NCBI RefSeq assembly: GCF_000422505.1
Contig: NZ_KE383864.1
Location: forward strand, 788,381-852,380
Length of the DNA stretch: 64,000 bases
Origin: Paenibacillus pinihumi DSM 23905 = JCM 16419
GTDB taxonomy: Bacteria; Bacillota; Bacilli; Paenibacillales; Paenibacillaceae
Direction: 5' to 3'
Part shown: piece by piece, positions 9,598 to 19,500 of the stretch
Numbering within the stretch: the first letter of the stretch is position 1
Layout of the letters: every line of letters begins with the position of its first letter
Made by a program: the position numbers and the translations under genes
Notes under the pieces: model-generated
The model's database searches: none
The model's input: only the letters and a program-made list of their open reading frames with translations
What the model was told of the DNA's origin: nothing

Positions 9598-10787
9598 TCT
9601 CCTTGCATTTGGACTATGGCTCTTTCTTTGGCTATCGATTGTTCGACTTCAAAAAACACTTTCATATAAACTTTACCATTCTCCGTCTTTTCATGCAAAA
9701 TATTTTGTTCAACAATCCGCGCATCTTTCCCTGCTTTTTCCAAAATTACTGCTTTTGCCTCCAACAATCCGGTCTGCTTGGCCTCCTCCTCCGAGAGCCG
9801 GCGCACATCCTCCCGAACCTCCATCAGCTGCTCCTTGACTCTTCCCAGCGGCAGCGTCCAATTTCGCCATGCAAGCTGATGCTGGGTCTCCACTGCCTCG
9901 TACCGCTCGAATTCCGGCTTGCCAAAGCCCCATACCTGCAGCGTCCGGTTGCCGAGGAGCAGATGCCACTTCGTCTTGGACTCTCCTGTATATACCTTTA
10001 CCTTCTGATTCAGCGGAGACTCGATTTCATAGACATACCAGACAAGACCAAGCACATCGCCTTTGGCGACAACTGTCTTCGTATTCCCATCATTGCCAAT
10101 AATTCCGGAAATTAAAATATCCCCTTTTTTTACTTTGCGGTTTTTCGCTACCAGCGGCTTGCCTGTCTCCGCTCTCACCTCCGTTACTACTGCATCTACG
10201 GATGCGACCAAATGGCGGGGACTGTATAGCGGCAGCGGAGGGGGTGTTGTGCTCTCCACAACCTGAATGGTAACCTTAGTCCCCTGACGGTCCACTCCGA
10301 TCCAGGACACGCCCGGGAGCTTGGCCACAAGATGCTTGGAGATGTCATCCAGTTCTTTCATACGGAATGACCATTGAAAAGGATAGACCCCTTCCTCCTG
10401 CGCAGCCTGCATAATCTGATCCCTCGTCAGCTTTTCGTTCCCTTTCACCTCGATCGTCCAGACAAGCGAAGAGAGAGCGTAGAGCCCGACAAAAAACAAG
10501 AAAAGACCGGCTGCAAAAAATTTGCGCCGCTCCAGCTTGCGGAGCCAAAACGGCAGCCCGCGCCTTTCCTTGACATGTATACGGCAGCCTGTCCGTTTTA
10601 AGTGCGGACGAAGACGAAAAAAATCGCCAACCGTCACCTCGCACTCCAGCTCCCCTTGCTTCGTGCAACGGATCGCCGAGAGTCCAATCTTTTCACTGGT
10701 TGCCTCATTTACAAGCTCCTCCTGGCGCTCCCCGCGGATGGAGACTGTTACAACACCTTGTACTGTTTGCAGCCACGACAGCTTCAT
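9594..10787 (-). CDS. yqfD: Sporulation protein YqfD
   Basis: A 397-residue membrane protein required in Bacillus for efficient spore formation in the mother cell. A cytoplasmic N-terminal region (about 90 residues) precedes one clear transmembrane helix (FFAAGLFLFFVGLYALSSLV), then a large extracytoplasmic part beginning WTIEVKGNEKLTRDQI, a POTRA-like start. It overlaps yqfC upstream and phoH downstream by ATGA. Molecular function is not established. Confidence 0.92.
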   Translation of the reverse strand: MKLSWLQTVQGVVTVSIRGERQEELVNEATSEKIGLSAIRCTKQGELECEVTVGDFFRLRPHLKRTGCRIHVKERRGLPFWLRKLERRKFFAAGLFLFFVGLYALSSLVWTIEVKGNEKLTRDQIMQAAQEEGVYPFQWSFRMKELDDISKHLVAKLPGVSWIGVDRQGTKVTIQVVESTTPPPLPLYSPRHLVASVDAVVTEVRAETGKPLVAKNRKVKKGDILISGIIGNDGNTKTVVAKGDVLGLVWYVYEIESPLNQKVKVYTGESKTKWHLLLGNRTLQVWGFGKPEFERYEAVETQHQLAWRNWTLPLGRVKEQLMEVREDVRRLSEEEAKQTGLLEAKAVILEKAGKDARIVEQNILHEKTENGKVYMKVFFEVEQSIAKERAIVQMQGE

Positions 10788-11080
10788 TTGGTTCCCTCCC
10801 CTTGTCCATGCAACTGAATGTGGTCAATTTGTCCTTCGATGAATACTTCCTCGGTCCATATCGCGCGGATGACGAGCTCGCTGCCGCCAACCTCCAATTC
10901 GCCCTTGCTTAGAGCCAATCGAAGCTTGTCACTTGAAAACTGGAGCACGCCTCTATGATTTTCAATATACAACTGGCGGTTTCCGATCATTGTCATGCGA
11001 GGCAGGTCAAATACAACGTCCTGGGGCACATCAAGAAGATCGGCTGTTAACTTCCGGATTTTGCGGCTGATGCTGCGCAT
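10784..11080 (-). CDS. yqfC: Sporulation protein YqfC
   Basis: A 98-residue YabP/YqfC family protein, related to SafA/YabP-type sporulation proteins. Conserved features are DVVFDLPRMTMIGNRQLYIENHRGVLQFS and GSELVIRAI. It is the first gene of the yqfC-yqfD unit; a good sigma-E-type promoter lies about 35 bases upstream, and AGGAGGGGGG serves as ribosome binding site. Confidence 0.93.
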   Translation of the reverse strand: MRSISRKIRKLTADLLDVPQDVVFDLPRMTMIGNRQLYIENHRGVLQFSSDKLRLALSKGELEVGGSELVIRAIWTEEVFIEGQIDHIQLHGQGEGTK

Positions 11081-11112
11081 AGCAGATGAAGTCCCCCCTC
11101 CTGTACTTTACA

Positions 11113-11142
11113 AAATTATGCAAGGGGCAGAGAAAATATGAA
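11113..11142 (-). promoter_or_regulatory. Candidate sigma-E promoter of yqfC-yqfD
   Basis: Minus strand TTCATATT, a 14-base spacer and CATAATTT. This fits the mother-cell sigma-E pattern (ATATT about 14 bases before CATACAAT-like). It agrees with the known sigma-E dependence of yqfC-yqfD in Bacillus. Confidence 0.65.
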
Positions 11143-11273
11143 GGAAATCTAGATGCAAAAGCTATTGTGAACAAGCTTTCGCTGTGCAGGGGATGAAGAA
11201 TTTTATTTGCCTGATTTATATAAGAGGAACATTTTGCAGAGTCTTCACTGCCTCTGCCGGGATCAATAATAAA

Positions 11274-11312
11274 CAAAAAAACGGCTGCGTCCTCAAGCAA
11301 GGACACAACCGT
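11274..11312 (-). terminator. Intrinsic terminator after the nfeD-floA unit
   Basis: Minus strand ACGGTTGTGTCC, loop TTGCTTGA, GGACGCAGCCGT, then TTTTTTTG. It lies just downstream of the small gene ending at 11355 and separates it from yqfC. Confidence 0.9.
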
Positions 11313-11354
11313 TTTTGTTAAAATTTTCGATTTAACTGCCATGATACCGGCAAT

Positions 11355-11888
11355 TTATCTGTGGCGGCGACGCTTTGCTCTTGGCGGACCAAGAATCTCC
11401 GCCCAGACAATAGCTCTTCGCATCTCTTCCTCGCGCGGCAGACCCGCCCCCGGCTCTGCCAGCTGATAGCCGGGCTTGGCTGAATGCGCGCTCTGTTTCC
11501 GCGGCAGTCCGCTATCTGGTCGTCTGCTGGACGCCCTCTGTCCCTCCCTGAGGCGGGCAGACTCCTGAAGACGGTGCTCCAGGGCCGTGCGCTCAGGCTG
11601 GACGGCAGAAGATGCCGCAGGCTGCTCAGGTATCCAATCCTGCTCCTCTGAGCGGTCAAACCTGTTCGGGTAAGGCCTGGACCGGTCAGCATGAGTCTCG
11701 TGAGTGCGCTGCTCCGCTGAGCGGTCAGGCTGCTGCTCGAGCGGCCTTCCCTGATTAGCCTGCTTGCCGCCTCCAAAGGGCGGCATACCGGCTTTCTTGT
11801 TCTTGTTGCCGAACATGGAGATCAGAAAGCCGAGTATAATAATTGCGACGAACGGATTATTGATAATAAATTTAAGCAAGGTTTCCAT
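11355..11888 (-). CDS. Membrane-anchored hypothetical protein downstream of floA
   Basis: I do not recognise a named family. The 177-residue protein has an N-terminal transmembrane helix (IINNPFVAIIILGFLISMFG), a long charged, Arg/Gln/Glu/Pro-rich region with no predicted fold (about residues 35-145), and a compact C-terminal end reading RRAIVWAEILGPPRAKRRR. The ATG at 11888 is preferred because the upstream GTG sits inside the AGGTGG ribosome binding site. It is 16 bases downstream of floA and followed by a terminator, so it is likely the last gene of the sigma-W-type nfeD-floA operon. It occupies the place of yqfB but does not obviously resemble it. Confidence 0.75.
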   Translation of the reverse strand: METLLKFIINNPFVAIIILGFLISMFGNKNKKAGMPPFGGGKQANQGRPLEQQPDRSAEQRTHETHADRSRPYPNRFDRSEEQDWIPEQPAASSAVQPERTALEHRLQESARLREGQRASSRRPDSGLPRKQSAHSAKPGYQLAEPGAGLPREEEMRRAIVWAEILGPPRAKRRRHR

Positions 11889-11904
11889 AAGAACCACCTA
11901 GCAT

Positions 11905-12894
11905 TTATCGAATTTTTTCATCGTCGGAGGAGTCATCCGTCTTGCCAATGGAGCCTCTCATTTGCGTATCAGCCTCGATATTCTTCATATTCAGGTAATC
12001 CATAACGCCCAGCTTGCCGCTCTTCAGAGCTTCAGCCATTGCAAGAGGCACCTGGGACTCGGATTCCACAACACGCGCTCTCATTTCTACGACGCGCGCC
12101 TTCATCTCCTGCTCTTGGGCTACCGCCATTGCACGGCGTTCCTCGGCCTTCGCCTGGGCAATAATTTTATCCGCTTCCGCCTGCTCAGTTTGCAGGTTCG
12201 CACCGATATTTTTACCTACGTCGACATCCGCGATATCAATGGACAAAATCTCAAACGCAGTTCCGGCATCCAGGCCTTTGTCCAGCACGGTACGGGAGAT
12301 CAGATCCGGATTTTCCAGAACTTCCTTGTGAGACTTGGAGGAACCGTTCGTACTAACGATACCTTCACCTACACGGGCAATAATGGTTTCTTCCCCGGCA
12401 CCACCGACAAGGCGGTCGATATTCGCGCGGACGGTAACCCGTGCACGGACCTTTACTTCAATACCATCCTTGGCTACAGCGGAAACGACAGGCGTTTCAA
12501 TAACTTTCGGGTTAACGCTCATTTGTACGGCTTGCAGTACATCACGGCCTGCCAGGTCAATGGCGGCAGCGCGTGTGAACTCCAGCTGAATGTTTGCTCT
12601 TTGTGCTGCAATCAGTGCGTTAACGACACGGTCGACATTACCGCCTGCCAGGTAGTGGCTTTCAAGCTGATTAATGTTCAGGCCCAGTCCGGCTTTCGTT
12701 GCCTTAATCAGCGGGTTAACGATACGTGCAGGCGCAACGCGGCGCAGTCTCATGGCAACCAGTGTAATAATCCCGACGCGCACGCCGGAAGCGATCGCCG
12801 AGATCCACAGCATGAGCGGGAAAAAATTGAGGAAAATAATTAAAAATACTAATACGATAACACCAATGACCAGATACATAATTGTCGGATCCAA
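11905..12894 (-). CDS. floA: Flotillin-like protein FloA
   Basis: Bacterial flotillin (YqfA) that organises functional membrane microdomains. The 329-residue protein has an N-terminal hydrophobic hairpin (about residues 5-48), a PHB/SPFH-like domain ([30 protein letters not shown]) and a C-terminal coiled coil rich in EA/AE repeats ([20 protein letters not shown]). It is directly downstream of nfeD, the standard partnership. Confidence 0.96.
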   Translation of the reverse strand: MDPTIMYLVIGVIVLVFLIIFLNFFPLMLWISAIASGVRVGIITLVAMRLRRVAPARIVNPLIKATKAGLGLNINQLESHYLAGGNVDRVVNALIAAQRANIQLEFTRAAAIDLAGRDVLQAVQMSVNPKVIETPVVSAVAKDGIEVKVRARVTVRANIDRLVGGAGEETIIARVGEGIVSTNGSSKSHKEVLENPDLISRTVLDKGLDAGTAFEILSIDIADVDVGKNIGANLQTEQAEADKIIAQAKAEERRAMAVAQEQEMKARVVEMRARVVESESQVPLAMAEALKSGKLGVMDYLNMKNIEADTQMRGSIGKTDDSSDDEKIR

Positions 12895-12920
12895 GATAAA
12901 ACCCCTCCAGTTATATTTGA

Positions 12921-14303
12921 TTACACAACTTCACTTACAACGACTCTTGTTCCTTCCACCTTAACAACTTTAACCTGTTTGCCGGAGGAGATAAACTCGC
13001 CCGAGGTTACGACATCGACCCGCTCCCCTGCAATTTCAACCGTACCGGAAGGTCTTAGCGGTGTCAAGGCTATTCCTTCCAATCCCTGGAGCAGAATCTT
13101 GGATTCAGCAGGTGTGAAACCCTCCTCTGCGGTAAGCGATTCTTTCAAGATAAATTTGTTCCAGATACCCCGTTTCTTGAAAAAATAACCGAAAAGTGCA
13201 ACCACTACAATAGCTGCAATGACGGCGATTCCAAGTGAACTAAGCGTTGCTCCAGTATCATACGAAGCCATTACAATTCCTCCCACAAGCGAACCGATGC
13301 CGAGAAGGCCCAGCATACCGAAGCTCGGAACAAACAGCTCCAGAACGAGCAGCCCAATCCCGACTATAAACAGCACGGCTGTCTCCATTCCTGCAAAGCC
13401 CGCTATATAGTGTCCAAAAAAATACAGCCCGAACGATAAAAGTCCGATAATGCCCGGAGCTCCAAAGCCGGGTACAAAAAGCTCCATCGCAATGCCGGCG
13501 ATACCCAGAATAAGCAGTATGGTGCTCAAACCGGGAGCGGTTACAAAGCGGGCCACATTCTCAGCCAGACTTGGCTTGAACTCGATAACGTTGCGTTCAT
13601 CAAGCTTGAGCCATTTAATCGCCGATTCCACAGAATCCGAGATATGCTCAGCGTAGCCCGCCTTAAGGGCTTCTTCTGCCGAGAGCGTCACGACTTGTCC
13701 TTTGGTGAAGGTCTTGCCCAGCTCTTCAACTTTGACTTCTGAATACGGATCTGCCATTTTCATTGCTATCTCCGGATTTCGCCCGCTGCTTTCCGCGGCT
13801 GAACGCATTGCGCCCACCCAAGCGGACACCACCTTCGGATCGTCGATCAGATTGCCGCTGCCGTCTACAACGGCGGCTGCCCCCATCGTGCTTCCCGGAT
13901 GCATAATAATCTGCTTGGCATTAAGTGCAATGAAAGCGCCGGCCGAGATCGCCCGATTTTGTACATAAGCGGTCGTGGGGACTTTGCTCGAGCGGATCAA
14001 ATCACCGATATCATCGGCATTCTTCACTTTCCCTCCCAATGTATCCACGACAAGTATAACCATTTCTGCATTTGCCTTCTCAGCTTCTGTATAGGCCCGT
14101 TCCAAAAATGACTGTAAGCCCGAGCCAATTGTTTGCTTCACCGGAACTACAAAGACTGCAGTCCCATGGGATGCCGGAGCAGACATCTGAACAGATGATG
14201 AAGCGGCTGCAACCGTCAGAGCAGGAAGCCCTAGTATCATCGGCAGCAGCAAAGTGAGCAGCAGTATCCTGAACAATTTTCTTTGTTGGATTGCCACAGT
14301 CAC
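12921..14303 (-). CDS. nfeD: NfeD family membrane-bound ClpP-class serine protease
   Basis: Full-length NfeD (YqeZ type, 460 residues). Order: signal peptide (about 1-33), ClpP-class protease domain with candidate nucleophile Ser in [14 protein letters not shown] and [10 protein letters not shown], four to five transmembrane helices (about 255-375), and a C-terminal soluble OB-fold NfeD domain ([22 protein letters not shown]). These proteins pair with flotillins and cleave membrane proteins in envelope stress contexts. A sigma-W-type promoter lies 82 bases upstream of the start codon. Confidence 0.94.
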   Translation of the reverse strand: MTVAIQQRKLFRILLLTLLLPMILGLPALTVAAASSSVQMSAPASHGTAVFVVPVKQTIGSGLQSFLERAYTEAEKANAEMVILVVDTLGGKVKNADDIGDLIRSSKVPTTAYVQNRAISAGAFIALNAKQIIMHPGSTMGAAAVVDGSGNLIDDPKVVSAWVGAMRSAAESSGRNPEIAMKMADPYSEVKVEELGKTFTKGQVVTLSAEEALKAGYAEHISDSVESAIKWLKLDERNVIEFKPSLAENVARFVTAPGLSTILLILGIAGIAMELFVPGFGAPGIIGLLSFGLYFFGHYIAGFAGMETAVLFIVGIGLLVLELFVPSFGMLGLLGIGSLVGGIVMASYDTGATLSSLGIAVIAAIVVVALFGYFFKKRGIWNKFILKESLTAEEGFTPAESKILLQGLEGIALTPLRPSGTVEIAGERVDVVTSGEFISSGKQVKVVKVEGTRVVVSEVV

Positions 14304-14384
14304 ATCCCTCCCTTGATGTTAGTGCAGATCAGCGGCGGCTTGCCCACGCATCAGGCCTGCTGACTTAAGTGCTTATACTTTTAT

Positions 14385-14412
14385 TATACGGCATAAACAG
14401 GGTTACGTTTCA
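14385..14412 (-). promoter_or_regulatory. Sigma-W type (ECF) promoter of nfeD-floA
   Basis: Minus strand TGAAAC, exactly 16 bases, then CGTATA: a complete match to the sigma-W consensus TGAAAC-N16-CGTA. The orthologous yqeZ-yqfA-yqfB operon of Bacillus subtilis is sigma-W controlled, which supports the call. Confidence 0.85.
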
Positions 14413-14548
14413 CTCTGTTCCACCCCTTGGAGCAAACAGGTTAGTTTTGCAGGCGCGAACACTTTTCCTGTTTGACGAAATTAGCCGTTATTCGAATAAA
14501 AAGCTTACGCTTTCATTTTCAAAGTTCATCACATTCCCGCTCTATAAG

Positions 14549-14603
14549 AAAAGGCCTATCTCCGGTGTGTAGAACGTATTCTACCCAACGGGACAGGCCT
14601 TTT
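14549..14603 (-). terminator. Terminator after yqeY, possibly bidirectional
   Basis: Long inverted repeat with outer arms AAAAGGCC and GGCCTTTT and inner arms GGGTAGAA/TTCTACAC around a TACG loop. The minus-strand RNA ends in CCTTTTC after yqeY. The rest of 14304-14548 holds only the nfeD promoter; I see no gene there. Confidence 0.75.
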
Positions 14604-14617
14604 CAAATCGCATGGAT

Positions 14618-15061
14618 CTATTGCAGAAATTGCTGTACAAGCTGATTTACTAGTTTACCGTCAGCACGCCCTTTGACCTTAGGCATCAGGGCGGTCATGA
14701 CTTTTCCCATCTCGGCCTTCGAAGAAGCACCGGTTTCCTGGATGGTCTGCTGTACAATCACTTTGATTTCTTCTTCGGTTAGCTGCTTGGGCAGGTAAAC
14801 ACTAATAATATCTATTTCTGCGGCGAGATTAGTCGCTAAATCATCGCGGCCGGCATTCTTAAATTCTTGGAGGGAATCTTTACGTTGCTTGATTTCACGA
14901 CTTAGGATATCAAGCACTTCGTTATCGTCAAGCGGTCTCTTCAAATCAATTTCTTGATTTTTCACAGATGCTCTGACCATCCGAATGGTGGAGAGTTTAA
15001 ATTTGTCTTGACTCTTCATCGCTTGCTTCATATCATCGTTCAATCGATCGCTCAGGTTCAT
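14618..15061 (-). CDS. yqeY: GatB/YqeY domain-containing protein
   Basis: A 147-residue protein homologous to the C-terminal tRNA-binding tail domain of GatB; its own role is unproven, though it is conserved next to rpsU in Firmicutes. It begins MNLSDRLNDDMKQAMKS and contains the helical YLPKQLTEEEI and KAEMGKVMTALMPKVKGRADG blocks. It starts 15 bases after rpsU and shares its transcript. Confidence 0.95.
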   Translation of the reverse strand: MNLSDRLNDDMKQAMKSQDKFKLSTIRMVRASVKNQEIDLKRPLDDNEVLDILSREIKQRKDSLQEFKNAGRDDLATNLAAEIDIISVYLPKQLTEEEIKVIVQQTIQETGASSKAEMGKVMTALMPKVKGRADGKLVNQLVQQFLQ

Positions 15062-15076
15062 TATGGAAGGATCCTC

Positions 15077-15250
15077 CTAAAACTTTCTTTTGCGCGCAGC
15101 CTCGGACTTCTTCTTACGTTTAACGCTCGGCTTCTCGTAGTGCTTGCGCTTTTTGACCTCGGCCAAAACGCCGTCCTTAGCGATGGAGCGCTTGAAGCGA
15201 CGAAGTGCAGCATCAATTGTTTCATTTTTACGAACTTTAGTTTCAGACAC
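15077..15250 (-). CDS. rpsU: Small ribosomal subunit protein bS21
   Basis: 57-residue ribosomal protein S21, basic throughout, with the conserved [12 protein letters not shown] start region and the [11 protein letters not shown] end. The start is a GTG at 15250, seven bases after AGGGAGGG; the longer open frame to 15289 is not part of the family. Confidence 0.97.
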   Translation of the reverse strand: MSETKVRKNETIDAALRRFKRSIAKDGVLAEVKKRKHYEKPSVKRKKKSEAARKRKF

Positions 15251-15308
15251 CAGTTTTCCCTCCCTCCAAAACAGACCGTCCAGAACCATTCACGGTTTAT
15301 CAAACTAC

Positions 15309-15338
15309 ATTATATGTCAAAACGAAAGCAGGTGTCAA
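15309..15338 (-). promoter_or_regulatory. Sigma-A promoter of rpsU-yqeY
   Basis: Minus strand TTGACA, 18 bases, TATAAT: both hexamers match consensus perfectly. It overlaps the last codon of the HIT gene and lies about 60 bases before the rpsU start, so rpsU is transcribed strongly from its own promoter. Confidence 0.88.
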
Positions 15339-15691
15339 CTCACGTTCTCATTTAATAATGGACCGAGCTTTTTACCGCCCAAAAGATGGAAATGCAAATG
15401 GAATACAATTTGCCCACTGTCCTTGTTGCAGTTGTTGATCAGACGGTATCCGGACTCGGCAATCCCAAGCTGGGCGGCAATCTGGCGCGCAGCAGCAAAA
15501 ATTTCCGCCATTACGGCATCATCCTCTTCCGTCACGTCATTCATGGTCGGAATATGTTTCTTCGGAATAATTAGCACATGCTCAGGTGCGGCCGGCTGGA
15601 TGTCATAAAAGGCCAGTACCTTATCATTTTCAAATACTTTTTTGGAGGGTATCTGGCCCTCTATGATTTTACAGAACAGGCAATCCATCAT
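15335..15691 (-). CDS. HIT family nucleotide hydrolase
   Basis: 118-residue histidine triad protein, related to HinT/Hit purine nucleoside phosphoramidases. It has the N-terminal CLFCKIIEGQIP motif with two cysteines, the FYDIQPAAPEHVLIIPK block and the triad HLHFHLLGG near the C-terminus. The ATG at 15691 has AAGGAG seven bases upstream. The physiological substrate is unknown. 15692-15849 upstream holds no gene that I can see. Confidence 0.93.
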   Translation of the reverse strand: MMDCLFCKIIEGQIPSKKVFENDKVLAFYDIQPAAPEHVLIIPKKHIPTMNDVTEEDDAVMAEIFAAARQIAAQLGIAESGYRLINNCNKDSGQIVFHLHFHLLGGKKLGPLLNENVS

Positions 15692-15849
15692 TTTACAGCT
15701 CCTTTTCAAATTGGAATTCTCCTCTTAAGCATGAGAACACTGCACCTCTGCTTACACCTCGCTAACCCGCAAAGGCAAGCCCATGGACAATCTGCAAATA
15801 CGAGGCCGTGCAGAGCACCGGCAATAGAAAGAAAACACCTGCGTAATCC

Positions 15850-16461
15850 TTAGTTCACAGTCAGCTTGTCCGGCTCATTAAGCAGCAGCAGAATGCCGTA
15901 GGCCATGTCGACCCAGCCTTCCCCATTCTCTGTCCGCAGCGCATTTTCCTTGCTCAGCTCATCATGAGGGAAGCTTGACAGCCTGGAGGCGATCTCCGTA
16001 TACAACCCCTTCATTTTGGCCACATACGCCGTTTCCCCGGCAGTCAGGGTGCTGTCGTGGATACCGATCAAGCTCAGGGACGCCTCAACTTCGGCAATAA
16101 AAGTCTCTGCCGTACGCTTCTGCTCCTTATGCTCGCCCTTATGCCTTGCCAGTGCTTCCTTGATGAGACGGGAAAGCCCTTCCGCATGCTCAAAGGCAAA
16201 TCCGATATCCTGCTTGGCCCCGATCCGGTCGGTCACGCTCGTTCCCTTCTCTAGCCGCTCCAGCGACGCCAGCAGCGCCTCCGCATGTTCCCTGGCATCC
16301 CATGCCGACTGTATAATCCGTTCGCCCGCTTCCATGCGGAATGTTTGGCTGTTTTGAATTTTGGTCGAATACAGCGCTACATTCCCCATCAGACTGAAAA
16401 CGAACAGCACAAGGACAACGGGAGTAAACCATGACCGCTTCACAGCGGGTTGTTCGTTCAT
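15850..16461 (-). CDS. Membrane-anchored hypothetical protein
   Basis: Not recognised. 203 residues: a short cytoplasmic N-terminus (MNEQPAVKRSW), one transmembrane helix (about residues 12-31), and an all-helical outward-facing domain rich in Glu, Ala and Leu (for example REHAEALLASLERLEK and EALARHKGEHKEQKRTAETF). It is not a lipoprotein. It sits between HIT and addA on the same strand; the spacing to addA is 71 bases. It could be a stress or sporulation membrane protein, but no motif supports this. Confidence 0.75.
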   Translation of the reverse strand: MNEQPAVKRSWFTPVVLVLFVFSLMGNVALYSTKIQNSQTFRMEAGERIIQSAWDAREHAEALLASLERLEKGTSVTDRIGAKQDIGFAFEHAEGLSRLIKEALARHKGEHKEQKRTAETFIAEVEASLSLIGIHDSTLTAGETAYVAKMKGLYTEIASRLSSFPHDELSKENALRTENGEGWVDMAYGILLLLNEPDKLTVN

Positions 16462-16532
16462 CCGCTAGTCATTCCTTTCTGCCAGCCCGCTCTACTAAAG
16501 TTACCCGGCCGGCTGTTATATGAACCTGTCAT

Positions 16533-19500
16533 TCAAAATTGTAATCGAATGCTCTGTGCGCCGTCAAAGAAGAAAATGTAGCATTCATCAATTTTCCGGT
16601 CCAATATCGCCGCTATCGCCTTCGCGTACATCTCAAGCTGAAAGCGGTGCCGCTCAGCGGTCTCTTCCCATCTCCCGTTAAAGATGCGGTCGCTCTTGTA
16701 ATCCAGAAGCACCAGACCCTGGTCATCCTCAAAGAGACAGTCGATTACACCTTGAATGAGCACAGGGTCTTCATCCAGCTCAGCCCCGGCGGCTTCATAC
16801 AGCTCACGCGCAGGCTCACTGTAAGTAAAAGGGACCTCGCGGCGCACCCAGCGGGCTTGCATCAGTCTCTTGGCAAGGTCGCTTTTGAAAAAATTCAGAA
16901 TGGCAGCCCGGTCAATGATCTCAAGCTGCCGTTCGGTAATCAGCTCACGGGTGCGCATATGCCTGATTGACTCTTCCAGCACTGTCTCATCCATTGCCGC
17001 ATTGAGCGGGAGATGCTGCATCACCAGGTGGTTGAGCGTGCCCTGCTCGGCCCCGCTCACTGCCTTCTGCTCCATAAACCGCGGACGGCGCAGACGGAAG
17101 CTGGCAGAGGGCAGCTCTGTCTCCTCAGCGGAACCCTTAAGGTCAGGTCCAATGCCGCGCGAATAGCTGTATGCGTCCTCCTGTTGCTCCAGCGCACTGT
17201 ATAAGCGCTTGATCTCGGTAACCGAAGTTTTTGCAGCCAGCACAGCCGCTTCTGCATGCGGGTACTGCCAAGAAAGCGAGGCAAGGGCCTCCTCTGCAGC
17301 AGGCGAAGGCTCAATATTTGTTATTGTGTGTGCGAGCATAACTGCTTCGCGCCTTCGGCTCCGCTCCTCATCCGCCCATGGATCGGCAGCCGCAGCTGCA
17401 GCGGCCTCTGCCGCCAGCAGAACAGCCGGCGTAATAGAGAAACGCCAACCGGTCAACCCGGGTGCCTCCGTGCTGGCGGTCATGAAATGCTGCAGCGCCA
17501 GCTCCTGATCCTCCGCTCCTTGCATGGCAAGCGGGAGCAGCCAGTCCAGATAGCGCCTTGCGGCAGCGAGCGAATAGTCAGGCGGCCCGCCTTCCCCGGC
17601 AGCCGCCTGAAGGCGGTCAAGCTGCTTCTGGGCATCGGTGGCTGTGCCTACCAGATAAAGCTTCTCCTTGGGGCGGGTTAATGCCACATAAAGCACACGC
17701 AGCTCCTCTGCCAGCATCTCCATTCTCATTTTTTTGCGGATGGCCAGGTAAGGCAGGCTCGGGTAGCCGACGCGCAGCTCCCTGTCCACTACCCGCGGGC
17801 CAAAGCCCAGTTCCTTGTGCATCAGAAAGGAACCATTCAAATCCTGCAAATTAAACATTTTGCCCAGTCCGGCCACGAACACAACCGGGAATTCCAGCCC
17901 TTTGCTCTTGTGAATGGACATGATGCGGACGACGTCTTCCTGCTCCCCCAGCGCGCGTGCCGTTCCCAGGTCGCCGCCGCTCTCCCGCATCCGGTCGATA
18001 AAGCGGAGGAAGCGGAACAGGCCCCGGAATGAAGTCTCCTCATACTGTCTGGCCCGGTCGTGGAGCGCCCGCAAATTAGCCTGCCGCTGGACGCCTCCGG
18101 GCAGCCCCCCTACCAGATCGTAATATCCGGTTTCCCGGTAGATTTTCCACAGCAAATCCGTCAATGAGCCTTGTCTGGCATCCTCTCTCCATCTGCCGAG
18201 ACAGGTGATGAACCGGGACAGCTTTTCCCTGATCGGCTCAGGCAGAAGCAGATCATCAGCAGCCTGAAGCACCGCATCGTAGTAAGCTCCACGACCGGCC
18301 TGAATACGGACAATCGCCAGTTCCTCGGCATCAAGTCCAAATAGCGGGGAACGAAGAGCGCCTGCCAGCGGAATATCCTGGTACGGATTGTCAATTACCC
18401 GCAACAGGGAGAGCATCACTTCAATTTCTGTCGCTTCAAAATAGCCGCTGTTCAGTTCAGCATAAGCAGGAATACCCGCCGCCTGCAATTCTTCGATCAG
18501 GACAGGCGCCCATTGCTGAGTCGCCCTCAGCAAAATAACAATGTCCCGCCACTGCATCCGCCGGCTCTGCTTCCGCTTGCCGTCATAAACCGCGAGCCGG
18601 TCCGCCTCCATTTCTCCATCCATCAATTTGCGGATCTGCAGCGCAATCCATCTGGCCTCCAATTGGGCGGTCTGAAGCTCTGCCGCTTCCTCGCGGGCAT
18701 TGGACGCACTGAACGATGCATCGTCACCATCGGATGCCTCATCACCCGTCTCCTCCGTCTCAGGGAGCACTGCGCCTCCCCGGTCAAGCAGCGTCAGCTC
18801 AACAGCGTAAGGACTGGAGACGCCTGTTAATCCGGATAACGGATAGGACGCTCCGCAAATCAGTTCTGCGCTCTTGTCATAATCCATCTCGGCAACCTTT
18901 TCCCGCATAAGAGAGCGGAATACATCATTGACCCCGTCCACTACTTCCTGACGGCTGCGAAAGTTGCGCGCCAAATCAATGCGCAGTCCTCCATTGTCCG
19001 TCCCGGAGAATGTCTTGTACTTGTAAAGAAACAAGTTCGGCTCCGCCAGACGAAAGCGGTAGATGCTCTGCTTCACATCTCCAACCATGAAACGGTTGCC
19101 TGGCGCAGGCTTGGCCAGCAGGGCAACAATCGCCTCCTGTACCATATTCGTATCCTGATACTCATCCAGCAATATCTCGTCGAACTGCCCGCGGTATTCC
19201 AGCGCTGCCGCAGATGGCATCGCCTGTTCAGGCGCAGATGCAGGATCGCGAAGTATCCTCAGGCAGTAATGCTCCAGATCGCCGAAATCCAGCAGGCTCC
19301 GCTTTCGCTTGGCCTGCTCATAGGCGTTCCCGAAATCGATGACCAGCCGGGACAGCTCCTTCATTTGGGGGGCGAGCCGGAGCAGCTCTTCACCGAATTC
19401 CCCGGGCTGCCTCGCAAACAACTCCCCTTTCGTATCCGAAATGAGTTCCTTAACCTGCTCGCGCAGCCCCTTGACCTGCTCCTGAAGCTGCTTGTCATAA

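Noticed and set aside
11031-11342. Open frame of 103 codons on the minus strand between yqfC and the terminator
   Set aside because: It runs through the sigma-E promoter, the terminator and the yqfC start, has no ribosome binding site and no protein-like composition.
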